Shown piece after piece: positions 9,151 to 18,046 of a stretch of DNA of 64,000 nucleotides. The first letter of the stretch is position 1. Every line of letters starts with the position of its first letter. The position numbers and the translations under genes were made by a program. The notes beneath the pieces are model-generated. The model saw only the letters and a program-made list of their open reading frames with translations. It was not told the origin of the DNA and searched no databases. This stretch comes from Sulfitobacter sp. F26204 (GTDB lineage: Bacteria > Pseudomonadota > Alphaproteobacteria > Rhodobacterales > Rhodobacteraceae), in NCBI RefSeq assembly GCF_026410305.1, contig NZ_JAPMLQ010000001.1, forward strand, positions 310,001 to 374,000, written 5' to 3'.

Positions 9151-9774
9151 TTACGACGCATGATCCAGAAAGCAACCGATCTGATCTGCCAACTGGTCCG
9201 GAGACAATTCGCGACGGAAGTATTGTACAAAACCCTGTTGCGGAAAGACCAGATAGCTAAAGGTCGAATGGTCCACCAGATACTCATCATCGACAGCCGG
9301 ATGCGCCTTGTAATAGGTCTTGTAGGCTTGGCTTGCCACTTTGATCTGTTCTGGTGATCCTGTCAGCCCGACCATCCGCGGATGCATGACTTCGGCGAAA
9401 TCGCCAACAACTTCCGGCGTATCACGCTCGGGGTCAATGGTAATAAAGATTGGCTGTACACGTTTGCCGCGTTCTTCCAGTAACTCAATCGCTGACGCGT
9501 TCCGATCAACGTCCAGTGGGCACACGTCGGGACAAAACGTATAGCCGAAATAGATCAATGACGGTTCAGTGATAATATCGCTGTCGGTCACTGTTTCGCC
9601 CTTGGCATTCATCAGCTCGAAAGGTCCACCCAAATCACCGGCAACCGTAGAGGAACGACATTGTGCAAACTGGTCCGCGGTCGAACGATATGAGGTCAAC
9701 CAGATCGTGCCGAGCAAGAACAAAACCGCGATGGCAACTGCAAAGATGGTCATGGAAATTGTGCGATTCATCAA
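9151..9774 (-). CDS. senC: SenC/PrrC (Sco1-type copper protein)
   Basis: Membrane-anchored periplasmic copper chaperone for cytochrome oxidase assembly; in Rhodobacter it also affects RegB signalling. The 207-residue protein has an N-terminal membrane anchor (about residues 7-27) and a thioredoxin-like domain. The copper site is C81-P-D-V-C85 within YFGYTFCPDVCPLD, with the partner histidine in VDHSTFSYLV at about residue 172. It lies between regA and the regB/senC divergent promoter, as in other Rhodobacterales. Confidence 0.95.
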   Translation of the reverse strand: MMNRTISMTIFAVAIAVLFLLGTIWLTSYRSTADQFAQCRSSTVAGDLGGPFELMNAKGETVTDSDIITEPSLIYFGYTFCPDVCPLDVDRNASAIELLEERGKRVQPIFITIDPERDTPEVVGDFAEVMHPRMVGLTGSPEQIKVASQAYKTYYKAHPAVDDEYLVDHSTFSYLVFPQQGFVQYFRRELSPDQLADQIGCFLDHAS

Positions 9775-9869
9775 AACCTCCTACGCCAGGGGCGCTCTTG
9801 ATCGTTTTCGGGTGCAGACCTACGCTACCCTAGCCGAGACGCAACGGCGAATAAACAAAAGGTGCGCAG

Positions 9870-11255
9870 ATGACGCAGGCAACCATCCGTCCACTTTCAG
9901 GGCGCACGCGCGCGAATTGGATCCGGCTGCGCACGATGATCGTGTTGCGTTGGGTTGCAATCATTGGGCAATTGATTGCAATCAGCGTCGCGCAAATGAT
10001 CTATGGTTTACAACTTGAACTGGGCCTATGTTATCTAGCGATCGGTGCCTCGGTAATTGCCAATCTTGTGGCAACTTTTATCTTTCCAGAAAACAAACGC
10101 CTGTCGGAATTCGAAAATCTGTGGATGATCACCTTTGATTTGATGCAAATTGCATTCCTGCTGTTTCTGACCGGCGGACTGAACAACCCTTTCGCATTGC
10201 TCCTGCTGGGGCCGGTAACGATTTCGGCGGCGGCACTCAGCCTGCGTTCAACCGTAGTGCTTTGCACGACAGCTATTTTTGTGGTGACAGTGTTATCGGC
10301 CTATCATCTGCCCTTGATGACTCAGGACGGTGACGTCCTGCAAATTCCCAGACTCTTTATTTTTGGCCAATGGACTGCCCTGGTTATCGCAATCGTTTTT
10401 ACAAGCGCTTATTCGCGGCGCGTCACATCCGAGGTGCATTCAATGAGTGACGCCCTGGCTGCCACGCAGATGGCTCTGGCGCGCGAACAAAAACTGACCG
10501 ATCTGGGAGGGGTGGTTGCTGCTGCCGCACATGAATTGGGCACACCATTGGCCACAATCAAACTGGCGTCGTCGGAATTGCTGAATGATCTGAAGGACTA
10601 CCCGGATATGGCAGAAGATGCCGCGTTGATCCACGAACAGGCAGACCGTTGTCGCGATATTCTGCGCAACATGGGGCGGGCAGGCAAAGATGACCTACAT
10701 CTGCGCACTGCGCCTTTGGAAGCGATCATATTTGAATCTGCCGAACCGCATATGAGCCGTGGCAAAGATCTTATCTTAACACAAAAACAGGGCCCGGAAA
10801 TGCGCAAGAGCCAACCCATGATCCCGCGCAAGCCTGAAATCATTCACGGTTTGCGCAATCTGATCCAGAATGCAGTGGATTTTGCACGGACAACAGCATG
10901 GGTTGAATCGGTGTGGTCAGACGACACGGTATCGATCCGTATCATGGATGACGGAACGGGGTTCCCGGCACATATTCTTGGTCGCATCGGCGATCCTTTT
11001 ATGCGTGACAGAACACAATCGCAGGCAACTGTCATGCGACCTGACTACGAAGGCATGGGTCTTGGCTTGTTCATTGCCAAAACCTTGCTGGAGCGTTCAG
11101 GCGCACAGTTGCGTTTTGCCAATGGTCGCCATCGGGATTCCCGCACACCCGCGAGCGGCGCAGTGATTGAGGTGGTCTGGCCGCGCGCCGCCCTGGAACC
11201 GCAGCCACCGCATGAAACCGGGAAGATGGGAGAAAACCAGCAAATCACTGAATAA
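9870..11255 (+). CDS. regB: Redox sensor histidine kinase RegB/PrrB/ActS
   Basis: Membrane kinase that phosphorylates RegA in response to the redox state of the ubiquinone pool. The first 190 residues hold about six membrane segments. The quinone-binding heptapeptide GGLNNPF is at residues 102-108. The H-box is AAHELGTPLATIKL with the phosphorylated histidine at residue 221. The redox-active cysteine of the family lies at about residue 261 in DRCRDIL. The ATP-binding domain follows, with a GMGLGLFIAKTLLERSG G-box. AAAGGTG precedes the ATG. It diverges from senC-regA over a 95-bp shared promoter region. Confidence 0.96.
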   Translation: MTQATIRPLSGRTRANWIRLRTMIVLRWVAIIGQLIAISVAQMIYGLQLELGLCYLAIGASVIANLVATFIFPENKRLSEFENLWMITFDLMQIAFLLFLTGGLNNPFALLLLGPVTISAAALSLRSTVVLCTTAIFVVTVLSAYHLPLMTQDGDVLQIPRLFIFGQWTALVIAIVFTSAYSRRVTSEVHSMSDALAATQMALAREQKLTDLGGVVAAAAHELGTPLATIKLASSELLNDLKDYPDMAEDAALIHEQADRCRDILRNMGRAGKDDLHLRTAPLEAIIFESAEPHMSRGKDLILTQKQGPEMRKSQPMIPRKPEIIHGLRNLIQNAVDFARTTAWVESVWSDDTVSIRIMDDGTGFPAHILGRIGDPFMRDRTQSQATVMRPDYEGMGLGLFIAKTLLERSGAQLRFANGRHRDSRTPASGAVIEVVWPRAALEPQPPHETGKMGENQQITE

Positions 11256-11306
11256 TTCAGGTGTACCAACCCTCATTGCGAAAAAACGCCGACTAATCGC
11301 AAAATA

Positions 11307-11321
11307 TTAACACTTCGTTAA
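11307..11321. promoter_or_regulatory. CtrA-type box (TTAA-N7-TTAA)
   Basis: A perfect TTAA-CACTTCG-TTAA sits 54 bases before the start of the DivL-like gene, in the 119-bp gap after regB. This is the full consensus for the alphaproteobacterial cell-cycle regulator CtrA. It is the only perfect copy I noticed in an intergenic region here. Direct control of divL by CtrA is inferred, not shown. Confidence 0.65.
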
Positions 11322-11374
11322 CCAATTTTGCGCTTGGCTGAAACCGATGCGTCAAAACGTCAAGGTATAGACAA

Positions 11375-12892
11375 TTGTTGGTGGTATTGGAGATCGTTTT
11401 TATCGTCGCAATCGCTCTGTCGACAACCATGCTCACATTGCTTTGCCTGAAGGCTTCCAAACCACCTGTGCAGACCCCGCAGATACCGGACACCGACCAG
11501 ATGTCACTGCTCTTTGATGATGGCATATTACACCATGCCAGCACTACTGCGCTTAAACAATTTGCCTTCTTTCCCGGTACCCATGTTTGGGATGATCTTC
11601 GTGACAGACTGTTGAACCGCTTTCCTGATTTTCCCGAAACAGCGGGCTCCGGATCCGAAGGGACCATGACCCTGTATTCAAAACAAGCAGAGGACTGCAC
11701 CACTGTTGAAATGAACTGGCGTGACGGGATGTGTTGGGTTCATCTGACGGAATCTGAATTGCCCGTGCGGGCTTTTCCTTTGTCAGGGCAAAACGCCACT
11801 CAAATGGACCGTTTTGCCAGAACAATGGCACAGCCCGTTTGGGAAATGGATAATCAGGGAGTTGTTATCTGGTGCAACTCGGCATTCGCCAAACTGGCAA
11901 ATCGCATAGGGCGTCCGCTGTCTGAAAACCCGTTTGCGCATTTTGAAAAAACAGACAAACAGCGCTGTGTTGTAACGGATTCAAAAGGTGCAGAAGATTG
12001 GTTTGAAGTGACAACCCACAAAACAGATGTCAGCACCATGCACCACGCCATCTGCATCACGGCACTCGTCAAAGCAGAAGTGGCCCAGCGCACCTTTGTT
12101 CAAACACTTGCGAAAACCTTTGCGCATTTGCCAGTTGGTTTAGCCATTTTTGACAAACACGGCCAGTTGAGCATTTTCAACCCAGCCTTGGTCGATCTTT
12201 CGGGATTGCAGGCCAGTTTTCTCGCCACCCGCCCGACGATGATGTCGTTTTTTGACGCGCTGCGGGAAAACAGGCGCATGCCGGAACCCAAGAATTATCG
12301 TTGCTGGCGACAGGATATTGCTGATGTCATCGCGGCTGCGTCAGATGGGCTTTACCTCGAAACATGGTCATTGGATGACGGGCGCACCTATAGTGTTCAG
12401 GGTCGCCCGCATCCCGACGGAGCGACGGCATTTCTAATCGACGACATCAGCGCCGAAATCACCCTTTCTCGTAGCTATCGCGCCGAAGTCGCCCAATTTG
12501 AATCCCTGTTGGATAGCGTTGGTGATGCCTTGGTCGTGTTTAGCTCAACCGGAATGCTGACCTTTTGCAATTCCGCCTATCGTGAGATGTGGGGACAGGA
12601 TCCTGATGCTGCCTTTGCAGATGTCACCATCAAAGATTCCATCGATGTATGGGCCAGCAAGACTCAAGGGCACGGACCATGGGATGAAATTACTGTGTTT
12701 GCCTCTACTCTGGGTACCCGTCCGACCAGAAAATTTGATCTTTACCAGTCTGATGGCCGGGCGGTCCGGTGCCGCGCTATTGCTCTCACTGCTGATGCGA
12801 CCTTGATCCGATTCTCACGTATTCACGCAACCGTCGATCAAATCACCACTCTGGTCGCCGCAAAAAAAACTTCGAACAGCGAAATTGCATGA
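11375..12892 (+). CDS. divL: DivL-like PAS-domain protein lacking a kinase domain
   Basis: A 505-residue protein with one N-terminal membrane segment (about residues 4-25) and three PAS-like units at roughly residues 150-235, 250-345 and 375-480. They are recognisable from repeated phrases such as PVWEMDNQGVVIWCNSAF, PVGLAIFDKHGQLSIFN and DALVVFSSTGMLTFCNSAY. There is no H-box, ATP-binding or output domain. The context immediately before tsaE-amgK-murU-addBA is where I expect divL in alphaproteobacteria. The Rhodobacter capsulatus DivL, also PAS-only, modulates the CckA-ChpT-CtrA relay. No ATG is available: the frame opens with TTG codons after a weak AAGG, so the exact start is uncertain. 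Confidence 0.7.
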   Translation: MLVVLEIVFIVAIALSTTMLTLLCLKASKPPVQTPQIPDTDQMSLLFDDGILHHASTTALKQFAFFPGTHVWDDLRDRLLNRFPDFPETAGSGSEGTMTLYSKQAEDCTTVEMNWRDGMCWVHLTESELPVRAFPLSGQNATQMDRFARTMAQPVWEMDNQGVVIWCNSAFAKLANRIGRPLSENPFAHFEKTDKQRCVVTDSKGAEDWFEVTTHKTDVSTMHHAICITALVKAEVAQRTFVQTLAKTFAHLPVGLAIFDKHGQLSIFNPALVDLSGLQASFLATRPTMMSFFDALRENRRMPEPKNYRCWRQDIADVIAAASDGLYLETWSLDDGRTYSVQGRPHPDGATAFLIDDISAEITLSRSYRAEVAQFESLLDSVGDALVVFSSTGMLTFCNSAYREMWGQDPDAAFADVTIKDSIDVWASKTQGHGPWDEITVFASTLGTRPTRKFDLYQSDGRAVRCRAIALTADATLIRFSRIHATVDQITTLVAAKKTSNSEIA

Positions 12893-12941
12893 CAACCTGC
12901 TTTCGACTTGCACAGCATTAAGCCGATTGTCACGATGCGGA

Positions 12942-13415
12942 ATGAACACGCAATCCCGCACGATCACATCCGCCTCACCAGAGGAAACAGCCGCCCTTGC
13001 CGTGACGTTGGCTTCCGTATTGAACGAAGGCGACGTAATCTTGTTGCAAGGCGATGTAGGTGCTGGAAAAACGCATTTTGCCCGCGCTTTGATCCAGTCA
13101 ATGCTCGACACGTCGGAAGATATTCCCTCACCAACCTTCACCCTTGTCCAGACCTATCCGGCGGGGCCATGTGATATCTGGCACGCAGATTTATACCGCC
13201 TTACATCAGTTCAAGAAATCGAAGAGCTGGGCCTTGTTGCAGCATTCGAAACCGATATTTGTCTTGTTGAGTGGCCGGACCGGCTTGGCCCTCTAATACC
13301 CCAAAATGCACTTCATCTTGCCTTGGAGCGGGTGCATGTCGATGAAGCGCGCAAGCTATCCGCCACCTGGACAGATCCGAAATGGGATGACCGGATGAAG
13401 GTGTGGGGCTCATGA
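12942..13415 (+). CDS. tsaE: tRNA threonylcarbamoyladenosine biosynthesis ATPase TsaE
   Basis: Small ATPase that supports TsaD/TsaB during t6A synthesis. The 157-residue product has a Walker A loop GDVGAGKTHFAR at about residues 37-48. SPTFTLVQTYP and the acidic HADLYRL motif follow, all diagnostic. I chose the internal ATG giving MNTQSRTITS; a longer frame overlapping divL adds 19 unconserved residues. Its stop overlaps the amgK start (ATGA). Confidence 0.94.
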   Translation: MNTQSRTITSASPEETAALAVTLASVLNEGDVILLQGDVGAGKTHFARALIQSMLDTSEDIPSPTFTLVQTYPAGPCDIWHADLYRLTSVQEIEELGLVAAFETDICLVEWPDRLGPLIPQNALHLALERVHVDEARKLSATWTDPKWDDRMKVWGS

Positions 13416-14410
13416 ACAACCGAAATATACTGATCAACCTTTTTTTAAATGCGACAGGCTGGGACCAGGCGGCCAGACATCATGTGGCAGGCGATGCCTC
13501 AAACCGCAAATATGTAAGGTTGACGCGGTCGGATGGGACGACAGCCATTCTCATGGACGCACCGCCTGAAACCGGTGAGGACGTAGGTCCCTTCGTCATG
13601 ATTGCCAATCACCTTCGCGATGTTGGACTTAGTGCACCAGACATATATCATCACGATGAATCCAACGGTTTATTGCTCATCGAAGACTTTGGCGATGCCT
13701 TGTTCACGGATCTGATCGCCAGGGACAGGTCACAGGAGATCCAGCTTTATCGGGCTGCTGCTGATGTGCTGATCCATCTACGTGACACGCCGGTTCCCGG
13801 ACTACCGATCTGTGATGCCGATTGGCTGACAGAAATGATCGCACCCTTGTTCGAGTGGTACGCACAGGATGTCGACAAGACCAGCCAGACAAAATTCTTC
13901 GGGCTTTTTCGAACCGTGGCGGCACGCACAGCCGGAACAGATCCTGTTCTGATACTACGTGACTACCACGTGCAAAACCTGCTGCTGCTCCCTGATCGTT
14001 CCGGCGTGAAACGTGTGGGATTGCTAGATTTCCAGGATGCCTTGATCGGGCATCCCGCCTACGATCTTGTCTCGATCCTGCAAGACGCCCGTCGTGAAGT
14101 CCGTCCTGAGATCGAAGAAGAAATCATAACCTACACGCTTACCCAGACCGGGGATGATGCCCAATTGTTTCGGGAAGCCTATGCAATACTAGGACTACAG
14201 CGAAACCTGCGCATCCTTGGTATTTTTGCTCGTCTTTGCCTGCGTGACGGCAAAACGGCTTATGTCGATATGATCCCGCGGGTGTGGGGCTATGTTCAGC
14301 GCGATCTCGGTCATCCGGCTCTTGCCGCAGTTTCCGAGCTTCTGGGCACCTTATTGCCAGAACCAACACCCAATTATCTGGTGGGATTAAAAAGCCAATG
14401 TCCACGCTAA
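13412..14410 (+). CDS. amgK: N-acetylmuramate/N-acetylglucosamine kinase AmgK-type
   Basis: A 332-residue aminoglycoside-phosphotransferase-fold sugar kinase. In the MurU/AmgK route it phosphorylates the anomeric carbon of MurNAc so that cell-wall sugars bypass de novo synthesis. It shows the N-lobe GDASNRKYVRL at about residue 30, LLIEDFGD hinge, the catalytic loop with LRDYHVQNLL (about residue 185) and GLLDFQDALIGHPAYDLVSILQDARRE as the metal-binding segment. It overlaps tsaE by 4 bp and murU by 13 bp. The pairing with murU makes the recycling role likely. Confidence 0.9.
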   Translation: MNNRNILINLFLNATGWDQAARHHVAGDASNRKYVRLTRSDGTTAILMDAPPETGEDVGPFVMIANHLRDVGLSAPDIYHHDESNGLLLIEDFGDALFTDLIARDRSQEIQLYRAAADVLIHLRDTPVPGLPICDADWLTEMIAPLFEWYAQDVDKTSQTKFFGLFRTVAARTAGTDPVLILRDYHVQNLLLLPDRSGVKRVGLLDFQDALIGHPAYDLVSILQDARREVRPEIEEEIITYTLTQTGDDAQLFREAYAILGLQRNLRILGIFARLCLRDGKTAYVDMIPRVWGYVQRDLGHPALAAVSELLGTLLPEPTPNYLVGLKSQCPR

Positions 14411-15090
14411 CCTCTCCCGTCATGATGTTCGCCGCAGGCTTTGGCACGCGAATGAAACACCTGACCCAAGACCAGCCCAAACCGTTGATCCCAGTGGCCG
14501 GAAAACCGCTGATCGGTCACGCGCTTGACCTTGCGCGGGCGGGCGGGGGCGATCCGATCGTTGCAAATCTGCATTACAAGGCTGACATGCTGGATGCCTA
14601 TTTGAAACCGTTGGGCGTGCAGACGATAACAGAGCGACCAGACATCCTCGAAACAGGCGGTGGGTTGCGTAATGCATTACCACTTATCGGGCCTGGGCCT
14701 GTAATCACCATGAACACCGATGCAATCTGGGTGGGACCAAATCCGATCGAACTGCTGCGCGCAGTCTGGGACCCCGATGTGATGGACGCCTTGTTGGTTT
14801 GTGTGCCCACTGCATCTGCACTGGGGTATGAAGGGACAGGAGATTTCCTTGTTTCTGAAACAGGGCGGATGGAACGTGGCTCCGGCGCAGTCTTTGGCGG
14901 CATCCAGATGATGAAAACCGATCTTTTGCAGACGATCCCTGACTCAAAATTCTCTCTCAATTTAGTGTGGAACAAAATGTTGCAAACTGGGCGACTGTTC
15001 GGGCTGACCTATCCGGGTAAATGGTGTGACGTTGGGCATCCCGGCGGCATCTCTATTGCCGAAAACATGCTGGAGCGGAATGGTGTTTGA
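14398..15090 (+). CDS. murU: N-acetylmuramate-1-phosphate uridylyltransferase MurU-type
   Basis: Nucleotidyltransferase expected to turn MurNAc-1-phosphate into UDP-MurNAc in the recycling route started by AmgK. The 230-residue protein has the N-terminal signature MMFAAGFGTRMKHLTQ followed by PKPLIPVAGKPLI, ILETGGGLRNALP and the metal-binding MNTDAIW. The start chosen lies 13 bp inside amgK; longer frames extend into unconserved sequence. It overlaps addB by 11 bp, so cell-wall recycling and recombination genes share one transcript. Confidence 0.92.
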   Translation: MSTLTSPVMMFAAGFGTRMKHLTQDQPKPLIPVAGKPLIGHALDLARAGGGDPIVANLHYKADMLDAYLKPLGVQTITERPDILETGGGLRNALPLIGPGPVITMNTDAIWVGPNPIELLRAVWDPDVMDALLVCVPTASALGYEGTGDFLVSETGRMERGSGAVFGGIQMMKTDLLQTIPDSKFSLNLVWNKMLQTGRLFGLTYPGKWCDVGHPGGISIAENMLERNGV

Positions 15091-18046
15091 ACCTTCGGAG
15101 CAGCCGCGCCTTTTTGGTATCAGCCCAGGTGTGGATTTCCCCCGTGCATTGGTCGATGGGTTGCGTCAAAAGCTGAAGGGACAACCTCCCGAGGCCATTG
15201 CCAAAATTGATTTGATCGTCAACACCCGCCGAATGGCACGGCGTTTGCGTGATATATTCGACGCCGGTCCTGCTGGCTTCCTGCCAAATATCCGCTTGCT
15301 CAGCGATCTTGATACACTGGTGACCGGCATCAATTTGCCGCCTGCGACCCCGCCACTACGACGACGGCTCGAACTGGTGCAACTCGTTTCAAAGTTGATC
15401 ACAACGGAACCAACAATCGCACCCCGTTCATCACTTTATGCTTTGTCAGACAGTCTGGCCAATTTGATTGATGAAATGCAGGGCGAAGGCGTCAGCGCTG
15501 CCACAATCGCAGATCTGAATGTCAATGATCAATCCGGGCATTGGGAGCGCGCCAAACAATTTTTAAGTATCGCCAATACATACCTTGAAAACATGGGCAG
15601 TTGTCCTGACGCTCAGGCGCGTCAACGGCAACTGGTCCAAAGGATCGTTGCACATTGGCATGAGAAGCCTGCACAGCACCCTGTCATTATTGCAGGCTCT
15701 ACCGGATCACGCGGTACCACATCAATGCTGATGCAGGCTGTTGCCACGCTTCCGCAAGGCGCAATTGTCCTGCCCGGCTTTGACTATTCAATGTCGGATA
15801 AGTGGTATTTGCTAAATGAGAAAACCCCACCAGAAGATCACCCCCAATACCGGTTTTTTGATCTGATGCAGCGGTTGGATGTCACGCCCCAAGATGTGCC
15901 GAAATGGGCCAATATCGCGCCACCTTCCGAAGCACGTAACCGTTTGGTATCCCTGTCGTTGCGGCCTGCCCCTGTCACCGATACCTGGCTAAGCGAGGGG
16001 CCGATGCTTTCCGACATCGATAACGCGACCCGGGGCCTTACTCTGCTCGAGGCTCCGACACCACGAGTCGAAGCGCTGAGCATTGCAATGCGTCTGCGCC
16101 AAGCCGTTCAAGAAGGCAAAACCGCCGCATTGATCACACCTGACAGAATGCTGACACGGCAGGTGACCGCAGCGCTTGACCGTTGGAATATCCTGCCCGA
16201 CGACAGCGCAGGTAAACCCCTGCACCTCTCTCCGCCCGGCCGTTTTATGCGACATGTAGCAGGATTGTTTGCCCGAAAACTGGATGCAGAGGCACTATTG
16301 GTTTTGCTCAGGCATCCGCTGACCCATAGCGGTGAAGGCCGTAACCAACATCAACTGAATACCCAACTTCTTGAAATGCGGATCCGACGTGATGGATTGC
16401 CCTATCCAGATGCACAGGGGTTGATGCGAGTAGGCACCCATGCAGCAGACAAATTGGAAAACCCTGAGAGCAAGGAGGCTTTTTTGAACTGGCTTTCCTG
16501 GGTTGTCACAACTTTTACCGATCATCATGATACGAAAGAACAACAGCTTTCCAACTGGGTCACGCGCCATCTGGCTTTGGCTGAATCCATCGCAGGCGGT
16601 ACAAGGCCGGACGAGTCACATGAATTGTGGAATCTGAAAGCCGGTCAGGAGGCCCGCAAGGTTTTCGACACATTGATCGAACACGCCGAGCATGGTGGTT
16701 TCATGTCACCTTCGGACTATGCCGATCTTGTCAGTGGACTGGTCTCAGCCGAAGTAGTGCACGAGTTTGACGCACCGCGCGGTCAAGTCATGATCTGGGG
16801 AACGCTTGAGGCGCGGGTTCAAGGAGCGGATCTGGTGATCATGGGCGGTTTGAATGATGGTTCATGGCCCGAAGCGCCACCGCCTGACCCCTGGCTCAAC
16901 CGCCAAATGCGACTGGATGCGGGAATGTTGTTGCCTGAACGGCGCATTGGGCTATCCGCCCACGACTATCAACAATCCATCGCCGCCTCCGAGGTCTGGT
17001 TGACACGCTCAATCAGGTCGGACGAGGCCGAAACCGTACCTTCACGCTGGTTGAACCGGCTGGAAAACCTGTTGAACGGCCTGCCGGATGGCAACGGCAA
17101 AAAAGCCATGGCCGATATGCGCGAGCGTGGGCAATACTGGATCGGGCAAGCTCAGGCGATTGAAAGTTTCAAGCGTATCGAACCAGCGTTGCGCCCCTCT
17201 CCGCGGCCACCTGTTGTTTCCCGTCCGCACGACCTGTCAGTCACCGAAATCAAAAGACTGATCCGCGATCCCTATGCAATCTACGCTAAACATACACTGC
17301 GTCTTCTTCCTATCGACCCGCTGGTACAATCGCCCGACGCCCCGGTGCGTGGCATCATTGTTCACAAGATCATGGAACAGTTCATCAAATCGGTTCGAGA
17401 GGATCCTTCACGGCTCAATCGCGATTATCTGATCAACCTGACGCAGATGGTTCTCACAGAAGACGTGCCTTGGCCCACCGCCCGCTTGATGTGGCAGGCC
17501 CGCGTCGAACGCATCGCGGATTGGTTCATCTCTCGCGAAAAAACGCGCCAGAGCTTTGCCTCGCCGATGCTATTTGAAAAGGCCGCAGTAGGCATCCATG
17601 AATTCAAAGACCTCGGATTCACGCTAAAAGGCTACGCCGACCGGATCGATCTAACCGAATTTGGCGATGTTTTGATCTATGATTACAAGACCGGTATGCC
17701 GCCCAGCGCGCGCGAGCAAAGATTTTTTGACAAGCAGTTGTTGTTGGAAGCTGCAATGATCGAAGCAGGCAGTTTCACGAAGGTCGGCCCGGCAACCGTT
17801 GTGAATGCTGTTTTCATCGGTTTGGGCAGCACCCCAAAAGAAGTCGCGGCACCCCTAGAAGATGAACCCCCGGCCGAAGTATTGGCAGGGCTGCATTCCT
17901 TGATCGCTACCTATCTTTCGACTCAACAAGGTTTCACTTCGCGACGGTTGGTCAAGACCGAGGAAGCCGCAGGTGACTACGACCAACTTGCGCGTTTTGG
18001 TGAATGGGATGGCACTACCGCCTCAACGCCAGAGGTTCTGTCATGA
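15080..18046 (+). CDS. addB: Double-strand break repair protein AddB
   Basis: Subunit of the AddAB helicase-nuclease, which resects DNA ends for RecA loading. The 988-residue protein is of the alphaproteobacterial AddB type. It has an inactive helicase-like N-terminal half and a C-terminal RecB-family nuclease with GYADRIDLTE and VLIYDYKTGMPP at about residues 850-875. The preceding segment RLIRDPYAIYAKHTLRL is also typical of AddB C-termini. The iron-sulfur cysteines of Bacillus AddB are not evident. The start lies within murU, and the end overlaps addA (ATGA). Confidence 0.95.
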   Translation: MVFEPSEQPRLFGISPGVDFPRALVDGLRQKLKGQPPEAIAKIDLIVNTRRMARRLRDIFDAGPAGFLPNIRLLSDLDTLVTGINLPPATPPLRRRLELVQLVSKLITTEPTIAPRSSLYALSDSLANLIDEMQGEGVSAATIADLNVNDQSGHWERAKQFLSIANTYLENMGSCPDAQARQRQLVQRIVAHWHEKPAQHPVIIAGSTGSRGTTSMLMQAVATLPQGAIVLPGFDYSMSDKWYLLNEKTPPEDHPQYRFFDLMQRLDVTPQDVPKWANIAPPSEARNRLVSLSLRPAPVTDTWLSEGPMLSDIDNATRGLTLLEAPTPRVEALSIAMRLRQAVQEGKTAALITPDRMLTRQVTAALDRWNILPDDSAGKPLHLSPPGRFMRHVAGLFARKLDAEALLVLLRHPLTHSGEGRNQHQLNTQLLEMRIRRDGLPYPDAQGLMRVGTHAADKLENPESKEAFLNWLSWVVTTFTDHHDTKEQQLSNWVTRHLALAESIAGGTRPDESHELWNLKAGQEARKVFDTLIEHAEHGGFMSPSDYADLVSGLVSAEVVHEFDAPRGQVMIWGTLEARVQGADLVIMGGLNDGSWPEAPPPDPWLNRQMRLDAGMLLPERRIGLSAHDYQQSIAASEVWLTRSIRSDEAETVPSRWLNRLENLLNGLPDGNGKKAMADMRERGQYWIGQAQAIESFKRIEPALRPSPRPPVVSRPHDLSVTEIKRLIRDPYAIYAKHTLRLLPIDPLVQSPDAPVRGIIVHKIMEQFIKSVREDPSRLNRDYLINLTQMVLTEDVPWPTARLMWQARVERIADWFISREKTRQSFASPMLFEKAAVGIHEFKDLGFTLKGYADRIDLTEFGDVLIYDYKTGMPPSAREQRFFDKQLLLEAAMIEAGSFTKVGPATVVNAVFIGLGSTPKEVAAPLEDEPPAEVLAGLHSLIATYLSTQQGFTSRRLVKTEEAAGDYDQLARFGEWDGTTASTPEVLS

